Assembly: GCA_964023205.1 (NCBI GenBank)
Contig: OZ026835.1
Coordinates: forward strand, 11,552,414-11,616,413
From: Lutraria lutraria
Lineage: Eukaryota > Mollusca > Bivalvia > Venerida > Mactridae
Direction of reading: 5' to 3'
DNA length: 64,000 nucleotides
Of the stretch, positions 29,001-39,530 are shown in pieces. Positions within the stretch are counted from its first letter, which is position 1. Each line of letters begins with the position of its first letter. Below the pieces are notes generated by a model that had not been told where the DNA came from, made no database searches, and saw only the letters and a list, made by a program, of their open reading frames with translations. The translations under genes were made by a program, and so were the position numbers.

Positions 29001-32000
29001 GAATATTATATATATTTTTAAAGCCAGAAACTCACTATTATACAGTATACCAGTTAATAATGGTTTTAGAAGTTTAAGCATATTTTTTCATTGAACAAAA
29101 GAGAACAATTTCTCTTGGCAGGGCAAGAAATCTTTAACAAATTTGGAGAATAGAATTAAAATGATGGCCAACATACTAATACTTTGGTAATATATTACAT
29201 AACCTGCACATACTGGCCAGTAGATGTAACAGTACAGTGCATGCAGTACGTGCATTCTCCAAATAAAGTAACAACAATTAAACAAGCCCTCTCAAGTGAT
29301 AATGCTTGAACTCATTTATATACAGTAAAGTAATTCAATTACCTGTTTGAAGATATGCTTGTGTCTGGCGTCCACCTACAAACATATAGAGAGAAGAAAT
29401 GATTAGCATTTAAATTACATGAACAATAAACACATTGTAATTGCGGTTTATCATGCAAGCAATGGCAGGGCAGAGTGAATGCAAACACTATAGATCAGAT
29501 ACCAACTTACGGTAAATATTTGAAGAAAGCTTAGTAAAGAAGGTACTAAAATTCAATTAAGTATAAAATAACCTTACTTATGCTTATTTATGTGTTCAAA
29601 TTAGCTTTTTATGAACATAGAGATGAAGAAGTCTTCAAACATCGAATAACATCATATCTTATAAGTTATAAGTACTAAATTGTGGGCAAAATAAGAGATT
29701 AATGAACAAAAAATATTTTCTGTATTCAGAATTATAGAACAATAGATTGAAAAAGAATATTTAAAGACAGATCAAGTCCTTATAACTTATAGCTGTAAGT
29801 GTAAAATACCTAAAAATACATTTTCTCAACAACAACAAATGTTTAAATCATTAAATCAACTTTTATGGCTATGAGTTTGAAAATACAGTTTTCTTAGGAC
29901 ATGTCCCACTAAATTACAGTGGCATTCTATTGAGGTATTCATAATTGAACAAATATTTCCTCTTATTAACTAGCTGTTGATCGAGTCGTTGTAACCACAG
30001 CTAAGAGATACCATTCATAACAGAGTGTACAGTAAATACAGGCTAATTGTATAGAGCATTAAATTTCTTCAAAAAGAAAATGAAATTTGATACCTATGCT
30101 TAAAACATGGTAAGTAGAAAAGAAAATATGATCGATAATTTTATCATATTGTATTGGTGTGTTTTTTTTCAACATAAATGCCAACATAGATTGTGTACTA
30201 GACGTTGTGACTGTACTCCAGTGTTTAGTGTGCAAGACTTCTAACCCAGTGATTCAGGTTTGATTTGTAGTCTCAACAGGTTATACCTAGACAAAAAGAT
30301 GATTTTCCTCCATATTTGTGTGGAGAAGTTGCCAGCTCTTTATGGAAGTTAGTACTGGTTAGAATATACAGTCCAAGAAAAGTAGTTCCAGAATTTGAAC
30401 TACCTTCCATTTGTAACTTAAATATCATAGAAAAACAGCATAAAACACACTGAAACAGAACGAAACTGATGAACAAACTAATTTGAAAACATTACAAGAC
30501 AATTAATGATGTGTGATAGGTGATTTTTGTCTCAAGTTTGACTGTACCAGACTTATACATAACTTAATATTCTGCTTAGTGTATTAGACGTTATCTCTAT
30601 AACAGTAAAAGAATGTTAGCATTTATAATCTTGGTTTGTCATTTCTATTCATGTGTTTGTTTATACACACATAAAATTGATCACAATACATTATTTAGCA
30701 GAAAATTTAAGGAGATTGTAGGCCCTTATCAAGTAAGCAAAATCGTAAAGATTTCTTATCCGTTTATTTAATCTTAATGCTTCTGTTTGTATCTAAGAAA
30801 AACTTAAGCATTTTCAAGTAGAAATGTTGTCATTTATTTTGATATGAAATAAGAACCGTAGAGTTTTTCTCTGATAGAAATAATTTCCAACTACCTTACA
30901 CATTGTAGCTAGGAAAAAATGAAAACAAAACAAATGCTGGATTTTGTTGGATATAATCAAAGTCATAAAGGAGGTTACATAGAAAATTTTCCAATTCAAA
31001 CTAAAAACTTGAACACAAGACAGAAAACCTATACAAGTATACAATGAATTGTGACAAGGTAGATGAATGTGATTGTGTTTGATAGACTTTAAATATTTAT
31101 GTATATAATGTCAACCACTGTACAACATGAAAATTGATAATTTCTTATTGGATTGATTTAAGTCAGAAAGTTACCGGAACACAAATTTACAACTTTCGTA
31201 CCCATGTTTACATGTTTGGCGTTTGCATGTTAATAAGAGTTTTTGCAGTAAAGTTCATTAAGGACTCATAGATACATTTTCAAGAATGTTTAATTTGAAA
31301 TTCAAAAAGATTCATCTTTTCAACTAAATTATTCATACTGTTAATCAATGTAAAGAAATATTCATTGAGGGAAATGGACAAGTTTCACACACATTATTAT
31401 TATTTATATAACTTCATTGTCTGTTGACATAAATTACTTTTTGGTGGCACCATTATTAAGGAGGTACTTTTTTTTAACAATCCAAAGTTGGTCTCCATAA
31501 TAAAACATTAAATACATTAATTAGTACAGTGACAAATTCAAACACTTTTGGCTAAGGTTATACAGCTGTGTAAGATTGCTAATTAGGGATATTAGATTTC
31601 AATGTACATACAGGGATTTATGCGTTTATTTTATATCTATGTAGTGTCTATACAAGTTTTGTGACATGATCAAATACTAAATCACAGCCAACTATCCTAC
31701 AAAATCTCTTTATGCTTAATGAACAAATCTTCTATTTAGGTAACATGTATTTGTGAACAAATAAAATACCCAAAAGAGGATTATCTACCTTGAAAATCAA
31801 ATCTCAAAATCTCTTCTACATACTTTAATACTTACTTAGTGTATTAAGAACGCCTTAAACAAAGAAATCTTTTAAACAGATATTATATGTTTTATAGCCA
31901 ATGCCAAATTTCATGATTGTTTTTTAAGTGGGGAAATATTGCAGATAGAAGTGGACTAAGCATTTTAACACCAGCTAGGCCATCCTCAAAAATGTTTGGT

Positions 32001-35000
32001 TTGTAGTTATGTGACCAACTCATTAAAATACCCCCCAAGTGAATTATTTCCAGCCATTATTCAAGCTTTTTGTCTTCAGTAAGATTGCCTGCCTCCTTGT
32101 GCAGCTGATCAGCCTTTTACAGTGTCGTGCAACCACAAACCAACATTTTTTAAGGGAAGCTTTGGTTCGATTTTGTATCAAGATGTACCCAGCTATAATA
32201 CAACACTTAAGAATCTCTTGTAAACTTGTACTCTATCTTAAAAAGCACTCCTTCACTGATAATAGGTGGGTAATACTCACACACTGGGAGATTTTTTAAA
32301 CATATACTTGAACAAGACATAACATTTTTATAAGACTTAAACATATATCGTAAATAATAAACCCAAAATTTTGAAGTACAAGAGATAAGTTCTTATAGAT
32401 GTACTAGAAATGCACAAATAATGTTTTTAATTAAAATCAAAGTACTGAAAGTACTCATGAAAACTAAACTTACACAGACTTGCACTGCAACATATGGAAT
32501 GGGGAACTAATTTAACAATTGCTTGGTGGATATGGAAAAGCGTAGTACTTAGCTAGGTCTGCATAAAAATTCATGCTTGCTGAGCCAAGTGACGGCTATG
32601 GAAAGCTGACCTATTGTTCTGCCTCCAAAAAGCTCAACCATTTGTATAAATTATTTTCGTCCAATTTAAACACTGATAAAATATTTGGGCTTCCTTTATC
32701 CAATTATATGTCGCTGGATAATTAATTATTCTAATATCAATAACTGTTACAATATTTAAATGTCTGGCATTGTCATTTCACAAAATAGTCTTAAGCTTAA
32801 GTGTTTATGTTTTGAAATGAATAAACAGCAGAGTCATGGGAGAGTGAAACTTGAAAAGGAGTCTAAATAATTAAATCAGATTTATGTAGGTGCTTGACAA
32901 TACACTTCAACACATATAAGATCAAATTGTGCTTTAATACATATACTGATCATTCAAAATTCAATGTAATGAAATTCACAAAAGAAAAACTAATTTATTA
33001 TGTATGAGAGTTAGAGCATTAATACATTTTTTGATAAGAAAGAACAATTATTCATATATTTTATAGTGAAAAAGATAAGAAAACTTGTCACAGAAAAATA
33101 GTTGTCACACATGCTGTGTACAAAGAAATAACCTCACAGCAGATGCATGGGCATACCTAATTACAATTAACAACTAAATGTTCATGCTTGCGGTAACATT
33201 TCTTATCTTATTCAATAATGTATAGTTCAATACTTATACAGTAAGAAAAAAAATACTGTTGCAGGATCAGCTTCAATAGAATTTAAAATAATAATAAGAC
33301 ATGCAACAGTTCCATTCATAGCACAATCAGTTATGTTAACGCAAGTTTCCTACCTGTTTTAACGGACAAGAAAAAAACATATAAATTAGACACTAATAGA
33401 GGCAATAAATAAACATGCTTCGATACTTCTATTAATCGTGTTTGAATGTCTTTTCTTAATCTATCGGTAATTTGTCTTCAGACAGAAAAAAAACAAGATC
33501 AATATGGATCTGCCAATATTTAGTGTTCAGCACCAGCTTAAATAAAACGCAAAAATATATCAATAATCAATAAAATCAGGAACAGAGAGCCAACCTATCT
33601 GGTATGAATTCATTATACAAAGGAGAAAGTCCTTCCTATTTTCTTGATTACGTAGATTATAATCTATGATGAATTTGTAGATATGAATAGAAGTTTGATT
33701 AAATATCTTAAATAATTATATACTGTAGCAAAAAAAGTAAAACTCTAAAACGGATCAGAACATTGTTCAGATATCTTTTTTATGCCAATCAACAAACTTA
33801 TCACACCATTAGATTAAGTTTCTATAAACGTCCAGACAGATATAAAACATACATCTATTTGGCACAGACAGACAGACAGGCAGGTAGACAGGCTGACCGA
33901 CGAACTACAACCAGTGACAGACTGTACTTATATAAACTCTGTTTTATATACTACAAACATCATACATGTTTACATTGAGCTATCAATGCATATTTTTATA
34001 TTCAAATTCATTGTATTCATCAAGTTAAGAAATGCACTTGACTACAGACATGTAAGGGTATTAGTTGGTACATAAATGGCAGCCGGCCATTTTGTCTGTG
34101 TATTTGGAATGAACCAATGAAACTTTCTGAATTCACAGCATGTGTACAGCACCAGTGACTAACGTTCAATAATAACCCAAAGCTTAATATTGATAATTTA
34201 TACTTAGATTATCTTTATACATGTAGTCAAAAGTTTAATAGGTAGCTTGAACTTAAGTTCAACTTGAATTCAGTTTATGCAATAATACATGAAGTACAAA
34301 TATAGCAACACTTGTAATAGTCGTCCAATAAACATTACATTGGTATGATGACAATCCAACAGAAAAGGCCTGAATTATTCTTTACTAGAATATAGAATTC
34401 CACTACAAGTATTTTGTTGATATATTTACAAAACCCATAAAGTCTTGTATCATGTACACGAGCGCATGTTTTATTTAGTAAATACAACCATTACATAGTC
34501 ATTTAAGAAGTAATTAATTTCTAGCTGTGTTAGACACAAGATCAAGGTATTATCTTCACGCATGAATTATTAATAACCTCAGTAATTAGAAATACAGGAA
34601 AGTAACAAAATTTAGGAAATTAATCCTTACACACAATACAGAGAAACATGCAATCAAGTATTCATTGCACGAACAAACCTGGTATTGTTTGCAAGAACAT
34701 ACAGAAAATATTAACTTTTGATTTTAAAAGGCATAAAAAAGTTCCAAGTTTCCGCTAGTCTGAACATCAGTTAACAGCAGTCAACATGCCAGTAATTCAT
34801 TTTTGGTGGGGGGGGGAGGTAGTAAAACCAGGTGTTTATTTTGGCCTTATTTAATTGCACTACTATTTTCTGTATATGTTGAAAAGATACCAACTGAGTA
34901 TGAAACTTATAACATTAAACAATGAAGCATTATTCTGTCTTCACAGATAATTGTTTCTGAAGTGTTACACTCCATGACATATTCAATATGATAGTTAAAG

Positions 35001-38000
35001 CTTTAATTAAACATTTCAATTAATTTGTTAATTCAAAGCTGTTTAAGACATCAGATTTTACTTTTTAACATACAAAAGAACAAACTGACACATTCATGTT
35101 ACCATGACAACACTCAACAACACACTTTAAGACACTAGAAAACACAATTCGATGTAATGTATTATTTCTACCACCAAATAGAAATGCTTACAAATCACGT
35201 GACAGTGGAACTTACCATCATTTGATTCTATCATAAATGATACAAAAAAAGGATAACTTATGTGTTAAGAAAAAACATGTAAAACTCAATTTATTCAAAT
35301 GAGATCAAACTGTTGTGCTTTAACTGAATATATTACTGCTAAAGCACATGAGAGATAATGACGATCTCTGTAACAATAGCATGTGAAATCTTCAAAATAA
35401 CCCACTCATACATTGGCTAGAGTAGAAGCTGTGAATTATGGTGAAATGTGGGGGTGTTGGTACAAATAGTAAATAATTAAATTTAGATATGCATAGATAG
35501 GAAAATTTTATACTACCGGTATGCATTAACTAAATATATGCTAAAAATTACAGTGTAAATTCATCGACCAGTTTTCTACACATGTAATTTCAAAGAACAA
35601 CATTCTAAAAGATGATATAGAAAATATGAGTGAAATCACGGTCCAAATTAAAAGATTAAACAGTATTTTGAATCTTTCGTAAAGATTAACTTTTATCTAA
35701 CAAATAACTGTGCTTATAAACCAATAATAAATTTATATTTAGTCACGACATAAAAGTACAGGTCATATAGATAATTAGATATATATTGTATTTTAGTTCA
35801 AATTTTGTAAACCTACAAAGAATTATCACATAATAAGTTCCCTTAAGGTCACAGTTGCTAAAATATCTAAAATCTTAACATTCAATAATAGCCAATATAT
35901 TGATTTGAGGTGTGTGAAAGATTTATAGAGATTTGTAATCTGATAACCTTTGTACATTCATTATAAATTTGATATTCTTCATCGGTAGCAACATGTCATG
36001 GTAGTCTTTTAACGATATTACTATTCATAAACTTAAGGACTAAACATTTGGTATAATGCTAGAAAATGTCTACAACTAAAAAGAATAAAACTGAAAATTT
36101 CATTAAAAATCTGGGCAATTAAAAAATATATGACAAGTATTTTTTTCTAGCTCTGAGGAAATACAACTAAGGAAGATTAAAACTACGGTTCTCCCAAAGG
36201 TATGATAAAAGTAATATGATTATTAAGAAGTTCTAATGTTAATCAATATTTATGAATAAATCAGTAACCAGATGTCGAAGTATATTTCAGCACACAGACT
36301 CAGTCCATGGTGGATTACACAACTACCCTAAATTCCAGTCATAATAAACAGTCCTTTCTGAGGGTAAAAATTGAATGCTTTTTTCTAGATATTATATTTT
36401 ATACATACAGAATCATTGAAAACAAACTTAGAACTTTCCAAATAATGTTTTCTAAATTCCTCATAAAATTCTATTGAGAAAAAAGGAAAAATTCAGGTGA
36501 TTTCAAAAAGGGAAATAATGAAACCTTGAATAATATTCTCTGATAAACGCTTCCAAGGATACTACATCGGACACACTTTTTCTAAGTTAGAACAATTATT
36601 GGATGTGATACAATCATATAATTAAAGCAATTAGGGGAATTAAGACACATTTTTTCATTTAAACAAAAAGTCACAGGGCATCAATTGGCACTGGTCAGAG
36701 CATTTATTAGAGAACAATTACTTGAAGAAACGAACCTAATAAAGCAGGGGGTACAGGAGAGGGGAAATAAATCTAATAAAGCAGGGGGTACGGGAGAGGG
36801 GAAACAAACAAGATGAGGAGAATTTTTAATGTTTTATGTAAGTTACCTGAGATTTACGTTCTTCTCGTACTTGTCTAGCCTGCTTCTGCATCTCCTTCAT
36901 GGCTTCTCCAGTAAGAATAACATTCTTCTTGGCTGGACCCTAAATAAACACAGACGTCACAGAATTATATTTATTATCATGGCCTTTCTTCTCTACAGTA
37001 GAATCCCGCTTAACATCCAGCTCAGTAGCTCTATTAAAGACATACACTTCATTTTAAAAAATGCTTATTTTTTGTTAGATATTTCTTCCATTTTACAGAC
37101 CAATGCAATTTTAAGGCCACACGAGCATAAAAACAACTGACACTTAATATGATTTTCAATTTATTCCCTTGTATTTAAACTTGATAATAAGACCGTACCA
37201 AGCTCTGATACTAAGGGTAAAAACCATGCAAAAAGCAGATTTTAAAAAAAATGTCTATCATTTGGCTTTCAAATCTATCTTCAACAGTAAACTAATTATG
37301 TATATTTCTTAAGTGATTTTATATTTTGAATCATTCAAAATTATTTGTAACCATTTTGACATAGCTTTAATTATCAATTTTATAAAAAATTGTTTGTTTC
37401 CTGTGAATATGCTAATAAAAAATAGAGTAGGTAGATTGGTGAATTTTGTTTTATTTGGTCTTAAAGCTCACAGAAAGGAAAAAATATGAGAAAGTGATGT
37501 TCTGCTCCTTAGACCTAATCAAATATTTGTGGTTGTGTAAAATTAGGACAGATTCGAAAACCAGAAGCAAATAACTTTTTATGCCTAATTAAATTAATAT
37601 TATCACAGTTAAGTATGAAAGTAAATTAAATCTTCATTTATACATACCTTGGCAGCAGGCTGATTCTTAGCAGGGGCTGCTGGCTTTTTCTTCTCATCTG
37701 TGAATAATAAAGGGTTATTGAGACACACAATTTAAAAAGAAAAAGTTCTCAAGTACAATATAATATAGGTCTTTTTTCAGGATGGTTCCATAAGTAAAAT
37801 ACTGTAACATTTTTATCATAAATTTATAATTTTGCCATGTTTGCAGTTGAAATATTAATACCCGGTAGTTTCACAGAAACTTGATTTCTTTGATTACTAT
37901 ATCAACTGCCAGGTCAGTACAGAACGGATCAGGGAATATACTTTACATTGAGCCAAATTCTTAAATGTTAATCTTGTATTTTATAACACTGGAAGAAATC

Positions 38001-39346
38001 ATTGAACAAACATGGTTGATTATCAGGTAAACTCAATCCAACATTTACTTTGCATATTTAATTTCTTTGTGTAGATCGATTGGTAGTATTGTTACTGTAT
38101 ATAAGGTGGAGTCATTTAGAAACTCAGTATATACCTAAATATACCCACCAACTTGAGCCTTTTACAGATTTTCAACATTTCACTTGAGAAATGAGTTTGA
38201 CCTCCAAATAAAAGCATTAAGAATACGCTACTTGTGCAGTACAGACTTAAGTAAACAATTTCTATGGTAAGATTTTATATATACATAAATCTACCCCGTG
38301 TAAACATATTTTATTGTCAGTAATTTTTACATTAGGAATTAAACTCGTAAGACAGTTAGCACCAAAAGTGTAAAGAAATGGTCGTAAAGCTATTGTCAGG
38401 TCAGTCGATTGAAAGACATGTTTATTCAAATGTATGGGTCAATATTGAATGTCTGACTACTATCAACTTATTGTAAATAATTTTAAGCTATTCAAAGATA
38501 TCGCTGACCTTAAAATCCCCTTATAACTGTGAAATGATAGGTCTATAGATAAACGGAAAAAGATATGAATTTGAAGAATATTCTTCTTTACTGAGAGTAG
38601 GTTTATAAAATGATACCAAGTTGAGAGGTATTGTAAACTGTGAAATGACAATTATATTTTATGAATGTCACTTGCATGCCTCTCCCACTAAGTTTAGATC
38701 ATAGTTTATGTAAATGCTAAATCAATTGTAGTGGGCTGTATCCAGGAAATTTGGACACAATGTAAACACCTGACAACACTTTAAGTCTGTTAGATTACAA
38801 TTCACATGAAATTATTTTATTTGTTTTAACAGATAACATTTTTTCATGTGAAATTATTATTAAGACTTTATAAATGTCACTAGACTTGGCCATGAAGTTT
38901 TGTATACAGTAATTATAATTCTCTATATTTATAAAGTAATTAACGTATGTATATGAAATCATGATTAATAATTATTTTTGTGTAGAGAACGTAAAAGCTG
39001 AATAATTGTTCAAAATAACGACAAATATGTATAACATTTTACTTTACAATATAGTAAGATCATGAATGAAAGTAATGCACGAGATTTCGCGCAGCTCAAG
39101 AAATAAAAACTTTTCCGACTTTTCTGACCAAATACAGATATGATAGTTTAGTATCTATGATTTCTTTGAGGTTATTGAGTCATTCAACAAACAAAATCAA
39201 TTAAAATAAAATTAAACAAACTTACTTTTCGTAGTTGAGACCAACGGTGGTGCGACTTCATCTTGGTCGGGCTTCGGGCTCGGAGGTTTGTTCGCCTCTT
39301 TCTCCCCAGGCCCGGGATCTTGTTGGGCTGGTTCAGTATCCGCCAT
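1707..39346 (-). CDS. DNAH5/DNAH8: Axonemal outer-arm dynein heavy chain, DNAH5/DNAH8 group, N-terminal half (40 exons, 3' end outside window)
   Basis: Motor subunit of the ciliary outer dynein arm; AAA+ ATP hydrolysis drives microtubule sliding. Exons, 5' to 3' on the minus strand: 39226-39346, 37648-37697, 36847-36939, 29343-29375, 28448-28510, 27176-27307, 23850-24023, 23354-23543, 22779-22944, 22373-22466, 21968-22066, 19968-20149, 19515-19634, 18991-19192, 18650-18745, 18022-18351, 17536-17765, 16820-16971, 16095-16302, 15465-15685, 14938-15194, 12252-12458, 11822-11902, 11166-11570, 10682-10800, 10147-10446, 9701-9941, 9271-9397, 8750-8822, 8140-8293, 7420-7686, 6871-6999, 6304-6441, 5588-5812, 4919-5091, 4008-4186, 3269-3456, 2560-2754, 2115-2249, 1707-1814. 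They sum to 6,657 nt (2,219 codons) without a stop; all introns are GT-AG. The linker and AAA1 match the DNAH5/DNAH8 pair far better than the DNAH9/11/17 group, judged from recalled family sequences. The family is about 4,600 residues, so roughly half is present. Which paralogue it is needs a tree. A small exon could have been missed in the 2.5-kb or 7.5-kb introns. Confidence 0.95.
3483..3660. mobile_element. Possible decayed Tigger/pogo-like MITE
   Basis: A TA dinucleotide followed by CAGTAAAATCCACTTAGTGA at 3483 resembles the terminal inverted repeats of the better Tigger-like elements elsewhere in this window. The following sequence has several degenerate copies of a GACCA-like motif. A matching right end was not found, so the boundary is a guess. 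It lies in the intron between exons 36 and 37. Confidence 0.25.
4174..4561. repeat. 39-bp minisatellite, about 10 copies, containing duplicated 3' splice sites of the AAA1 exon
   Basis: Ten units start at 4174, 4213, 4252, 4291, 4330, 4369, 4408, 4447, 4486 and 4525. On the plus strand each begins AGTGATATAACATCTAGAAT. Two variants differ in the middle (AAATTAAT or GATATCAAT), in the order a-a-a-a-b-b-a-b-b-b from low to high coordinate. On the minus (gene) strand each unit carries TTCTATTCTAG followed by ATGTTATATCACT, which is the acceptor and first 13 bases of dynein exon 36 (exon start 4186). Unit 1 is the genuine splice site; units 2-10 lie in the upstream intron. The long open frames across the array exist only because 39 is divisible by three. 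Confidence 0.97.
5588..10446 (-). CDS. DNAH5/DNAH8: Dynein exons 26-34: linker, DHC_N2 region (residues 1342-1893)
   Basis: The linker is the mechanical lever that swings across the AAA ring during the power stroke. Diagnostic blocks visible are [16 protein letters not shown] (exon 26), [11 protein letters not shown] (exon 27), [20 protein letters not shown] (exon 30), [32 protein letters not shown] (exon 31) and [18 protein letters not shown] (exon 34). These segments are nearly invariant across axonemal and cytoplasmic dyneins. Exon sizes are 300, 241, 127, 73, 154, 267, 129, 138 and 225 nt, and all phases are compatible. No break, stop or missing block was found, so this looks like a functional gene under constraint. 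Confidence 0.95.
10682..12458 (-). CDS. DNAH5/DNAH8: Dynein exons 22-25: stem between tail and linker (residues 1072-1341)
   Basis: Exon 22 (69 codons) starts [13 protein letters not shown] and is the least conserved part of the stem. Exon 23 is short (27 codons). Exon 24 (135 codons) is the largest exon seen here and carries family blocks such as [11 protein letters not shown] and [13 protein letters not shown]. Exon 25 ([10 protein letters not shown]) ends within a lysine codon completed by exon 26. This region connects the dimerising tail to the linker. The intron before exon 22 is 2.5 kb; the reading frame closes across it, but the recalled vertebrate protein has extra, variable sequence at this point, so a small lineage-specific exon cannot be excluded. 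Confidence 0.92.
12969..13157. mobile_element. Short Tigger/pogo-like MITE (about 190 bp)
   Basis: The left end is CAGTAAAACCATTGACAACC after a TA. The right end, reverse complemented, is CAGCATGACCCCTGAAAACC. Internal sequence repeats a CTCTGAAAA motif, as is common in this class. The right-hand TA is not preserved. It lies in the dynein intron between exons 21 and 22. Confidence 0.45.
13731..13901. repeat. 30-bp minisatellite, about 5.7 copies
   Basis: The unit starts AATTTTGTAAATTAATTGAT and is followed by AAAACAGGAT. Copies begin at 13731, 13761, 13792, 13822, 13852 and 13882 (partial). The second copy has a GGGGG interruption and is one base longer. It is within the 2.5-kb intron between exons 21 and 22, far from any splice site. 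Confidence 0.93.
14938..29375 (-). CDS. DNAH5/DNAH8: Dynein exons 4-21: N-terminal tail, DHC_N1 region (residues 89-1071)
   Basis: This encodes the stem that joins heavy chains to each other and binds the intermediate-chain complex and neighbouring arms on the doublet. Recognisable blocks are LMFFYQDVQ (exon 6), [20 protein letters not shown] (exon 11), [20 protein letters not shown] (exon 12), NPNEKQFEF (exon 13), [16 protein letters not shown] (exon 16), [11 protein letters not shown] (exon 17) and [17 protein letters not shown] (exon 18). All are typical of the DHC_N1 region of the DNAH5/8 group. The chain is mainly helical and acidic, without membrane segments. Exon 20 carries a Cys-containing stretch ([14 protein letters not shown]) in a part of the tail that is poorly conserved. 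Several introns here carry tandem repeats that overlap splice sites (see the repeat entries). Confidence 0.93.
19391..19510. repeat. 15-bp degenerate minisatellite, 8 copies, abutting the 5' splice site of dynein exon 13
   Basis: Units of consensus GTTTCCAAGGCAATG start at 19391, 19406, 19421, 19436, 19451, 19466, 19481 (14 bp) and 19495. The next bases, GTTACCTGAATTCAA, contain the exon 13 donor (GGTAAC on the minus strand) in register with the repeat and resemble its first six bases. Some copies (GTCACCAAGGCAAAG) resemble RFX X-boxes, which is probably incidental. Confidence 0.9.
20117..20270. repeat. Degenerate tandem triplication (period about 58 bp) carrying the start and 3' splice site of dynein exon 12
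   Basis: Three similar blocks occur: TTGGTATGTGTTCAATCATT (20125-20144, exonic), TTGGTAGATATTCAATAATT (20180-20199) and TTGGTATGTATTCAATAACT (20242-20261). Each is followed by a CCTAG-type or CTAG motif that corresponds, on the minus strand, to the exon 12 acceptor CTAG (exon start 20149). The two intronic copies are diverged, so the duplication is older than the 39-bp array. Confidence 0.8.
20150..21967 (-). other. Dynein intron 11 (1.8 kb)
   Basis: Apart from the two decayed copies of the exon 12 acceptor region near its 3' end, the intron is AT-rich with no recognisable element or exon. Confidence 0.7.
24024..27175 (-). other. Dynein intron 6 (3.2 kb)
   Basis: No exon or transposon end is recognised. 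The only structure is the degenerate 45-bp tandem array at 26829-27069, close to the 5' end of the intron. Confidence 0.7.
26829..27069. repeat. Degenerate 45-bp tandem repeat, about 5 copies
   Basis: Units begin near GTTGTTTCGAAGCCATATGG and contain GGTCAAAGTTTCTGTAAAAG. Approximate starts are 26829, 26874, 26919, 26963 and about 27001, with a last partial copy ending CAAAGCCACAGGCAATG. Divergence is high, which indicates an old array. It starts about 100 bp from the exon 6 donor but does not include it. Confidence 0.7.
28339..28462. repeat. 33-bp tandem repeat, 4 copies, duplicating the 5' splice site of dynein exon 5
   Basis: On the minus strand the end of exon 5, CTCTCTGATGAGAAG, plus the donor GTAAAAAGTTATTATAAA forms a unit present once at the genuine exon end (28448) and again three times downstream in the intron. 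The first intronic copy is nearly exact, the second has a few changes, and the third reads GATTAGGAG before GTAAAAAGG. The period is 33 bp between the first copies and 34 bp at the last. All four copies keep a GT-R donor-like sequence. Confidence 0.93.
28640..28945 (-). mobile_element. tRNA-derived SINE, minus strand
   Basis: On the minus strand the head reads GTGTAGTGGTAGAG (A-box-like, 28917-28930) and then GGGTTAGAATCC (B-box-like, 28876-28887) with spacing as in a tRNA gene. It continues for about 230 bp into a non-tRNA body. A true tRNA is excluded because no acceptor stem closes. The internal promoter layout is typical of SINEs. The lower boundary is approximate. Confidence 0.65.
30172..30420 (+). 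mobile_element. SINE copy sharing a core with the copy at 58215-58440
   Basis: A tRNA-like head with a B-box-like GGTTTGATTTG is followed by a body containing GATTTTCCTCCATATTTG, GGAGAAGTTGCCAGCTC and AAGTTAGTACTGGTTAGAAT. The same body segments occur in the same order in the GFUS intron at 58330-58395. The shared order in two unrelated introns supports a dispersed SINE family. Confidence 0.6.
33863..33901. repeat. GACA-rich microsatellite
   Basis: A short tract of CAGA/GACA units (CACAGACAGACAGACAGGCA, then AGACAGG and GACCGAC variants). It is imperfect and does not overlap any exon. Confidence 0.8.
36736..36809. repeat. Direct duplication of a 37-bp G-rich block
   Basis: Two adjacent copies (36736-36772 and 36773-36809) each contain AAAGCAGGGGGTAC followed by a GGAGAGGGG or GGGAGAGGGG stretch. 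Together they provide at least four runs of three or more Gs on the plus strand, a possible G-quadruplex on the non-transcribed strand of the dynein gene. The block lies about 40 bp from the exon 3 donor. Confidence 0.85.
36847..39346 (-). CDS. DNAH5/DNAH8: Dynein exons 1-3: start and low-complexity N-terminal extension (residues 1-88)
   Basis: The ATG at 39346-39344 begins [14 protein letters not shown]. Residues 1-60 are rich in Pro, Glu, Lys, Ala and Asp, with few hydrophobics, so they are probably disordered. Residues 58-88 ([20 protein letters not shown] and following, ending EERKSQ) look like a charged helix. This Met is the first in an open frame that joins cleanly through exons 2 (50 nt) and 3 (93 nt) to the conserved VDARHKHIF segment of exon 4. 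Compared with my recollection of human DNAH5, the segment before that motif is about 50 residues longer. Its function is unknown. The start choice is good but not proven, since the 5' UTR has no independent support. Confidence 0.85.
37698..39225 (-). other. Dynein intron 1 (1.5 kb)
   Basis: AT-rich intron between the start exon and exon 2. I see no repeat, exon or regulatory motif that I can support. Confidence 0.65.
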
Positions 39347-39530
39347 CGTCTGTTTGTTTCGAATAAACAACTATGTCTACTGTCACTACTGTCTAGTTAT
39401 TTTCTCATTAAAAGTTCCACTAAACACACCAGGCTATCCCCGGTAGTGTTCCGAAGTAACTGTGTAAAGTAGTTCCCGATTATCGAGCACCTGCGGTTAA
39501 AGCGGAAAAAGTAGTGCGTTAATTGGCAAC
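39347..39530 (-). promoter_or_regulatory. Putative 5' UTR / proximal promoter of the dynein gene
   Basis: This stretch is directly upstream of the dynein ATG. A forkhead-type core, ATAAACA on the plus strand at 39363-39369, lies beside TGTTTGTTT at 39351-39359; FOXJ1 and related factors that activate motile-cilia genes use such sites. At 39518-39530, GTTAATTGGCAAC resembles an RFX X-box with two mismatches in the first half-site. No TATA box was seen at a sensible distance. The transcription start is not visible, so this is inferred from position and motifs only. Confidence 0.3.

Larger units (their letters stand above)
29376..36846 (-). other. Dynein intron 3 (7.5 kb)
   Basis: The largest dynein intron seen. 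It holds a SINE near 30172-30420, a short GACA-type microsatellite at 33863-33901, a G9 run at 34808-34816 and the duplicated G-rich block at 36736-36809. The rest is AT-rich and shows no exon or coding ORF I recognise. Confidence 0.7.
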
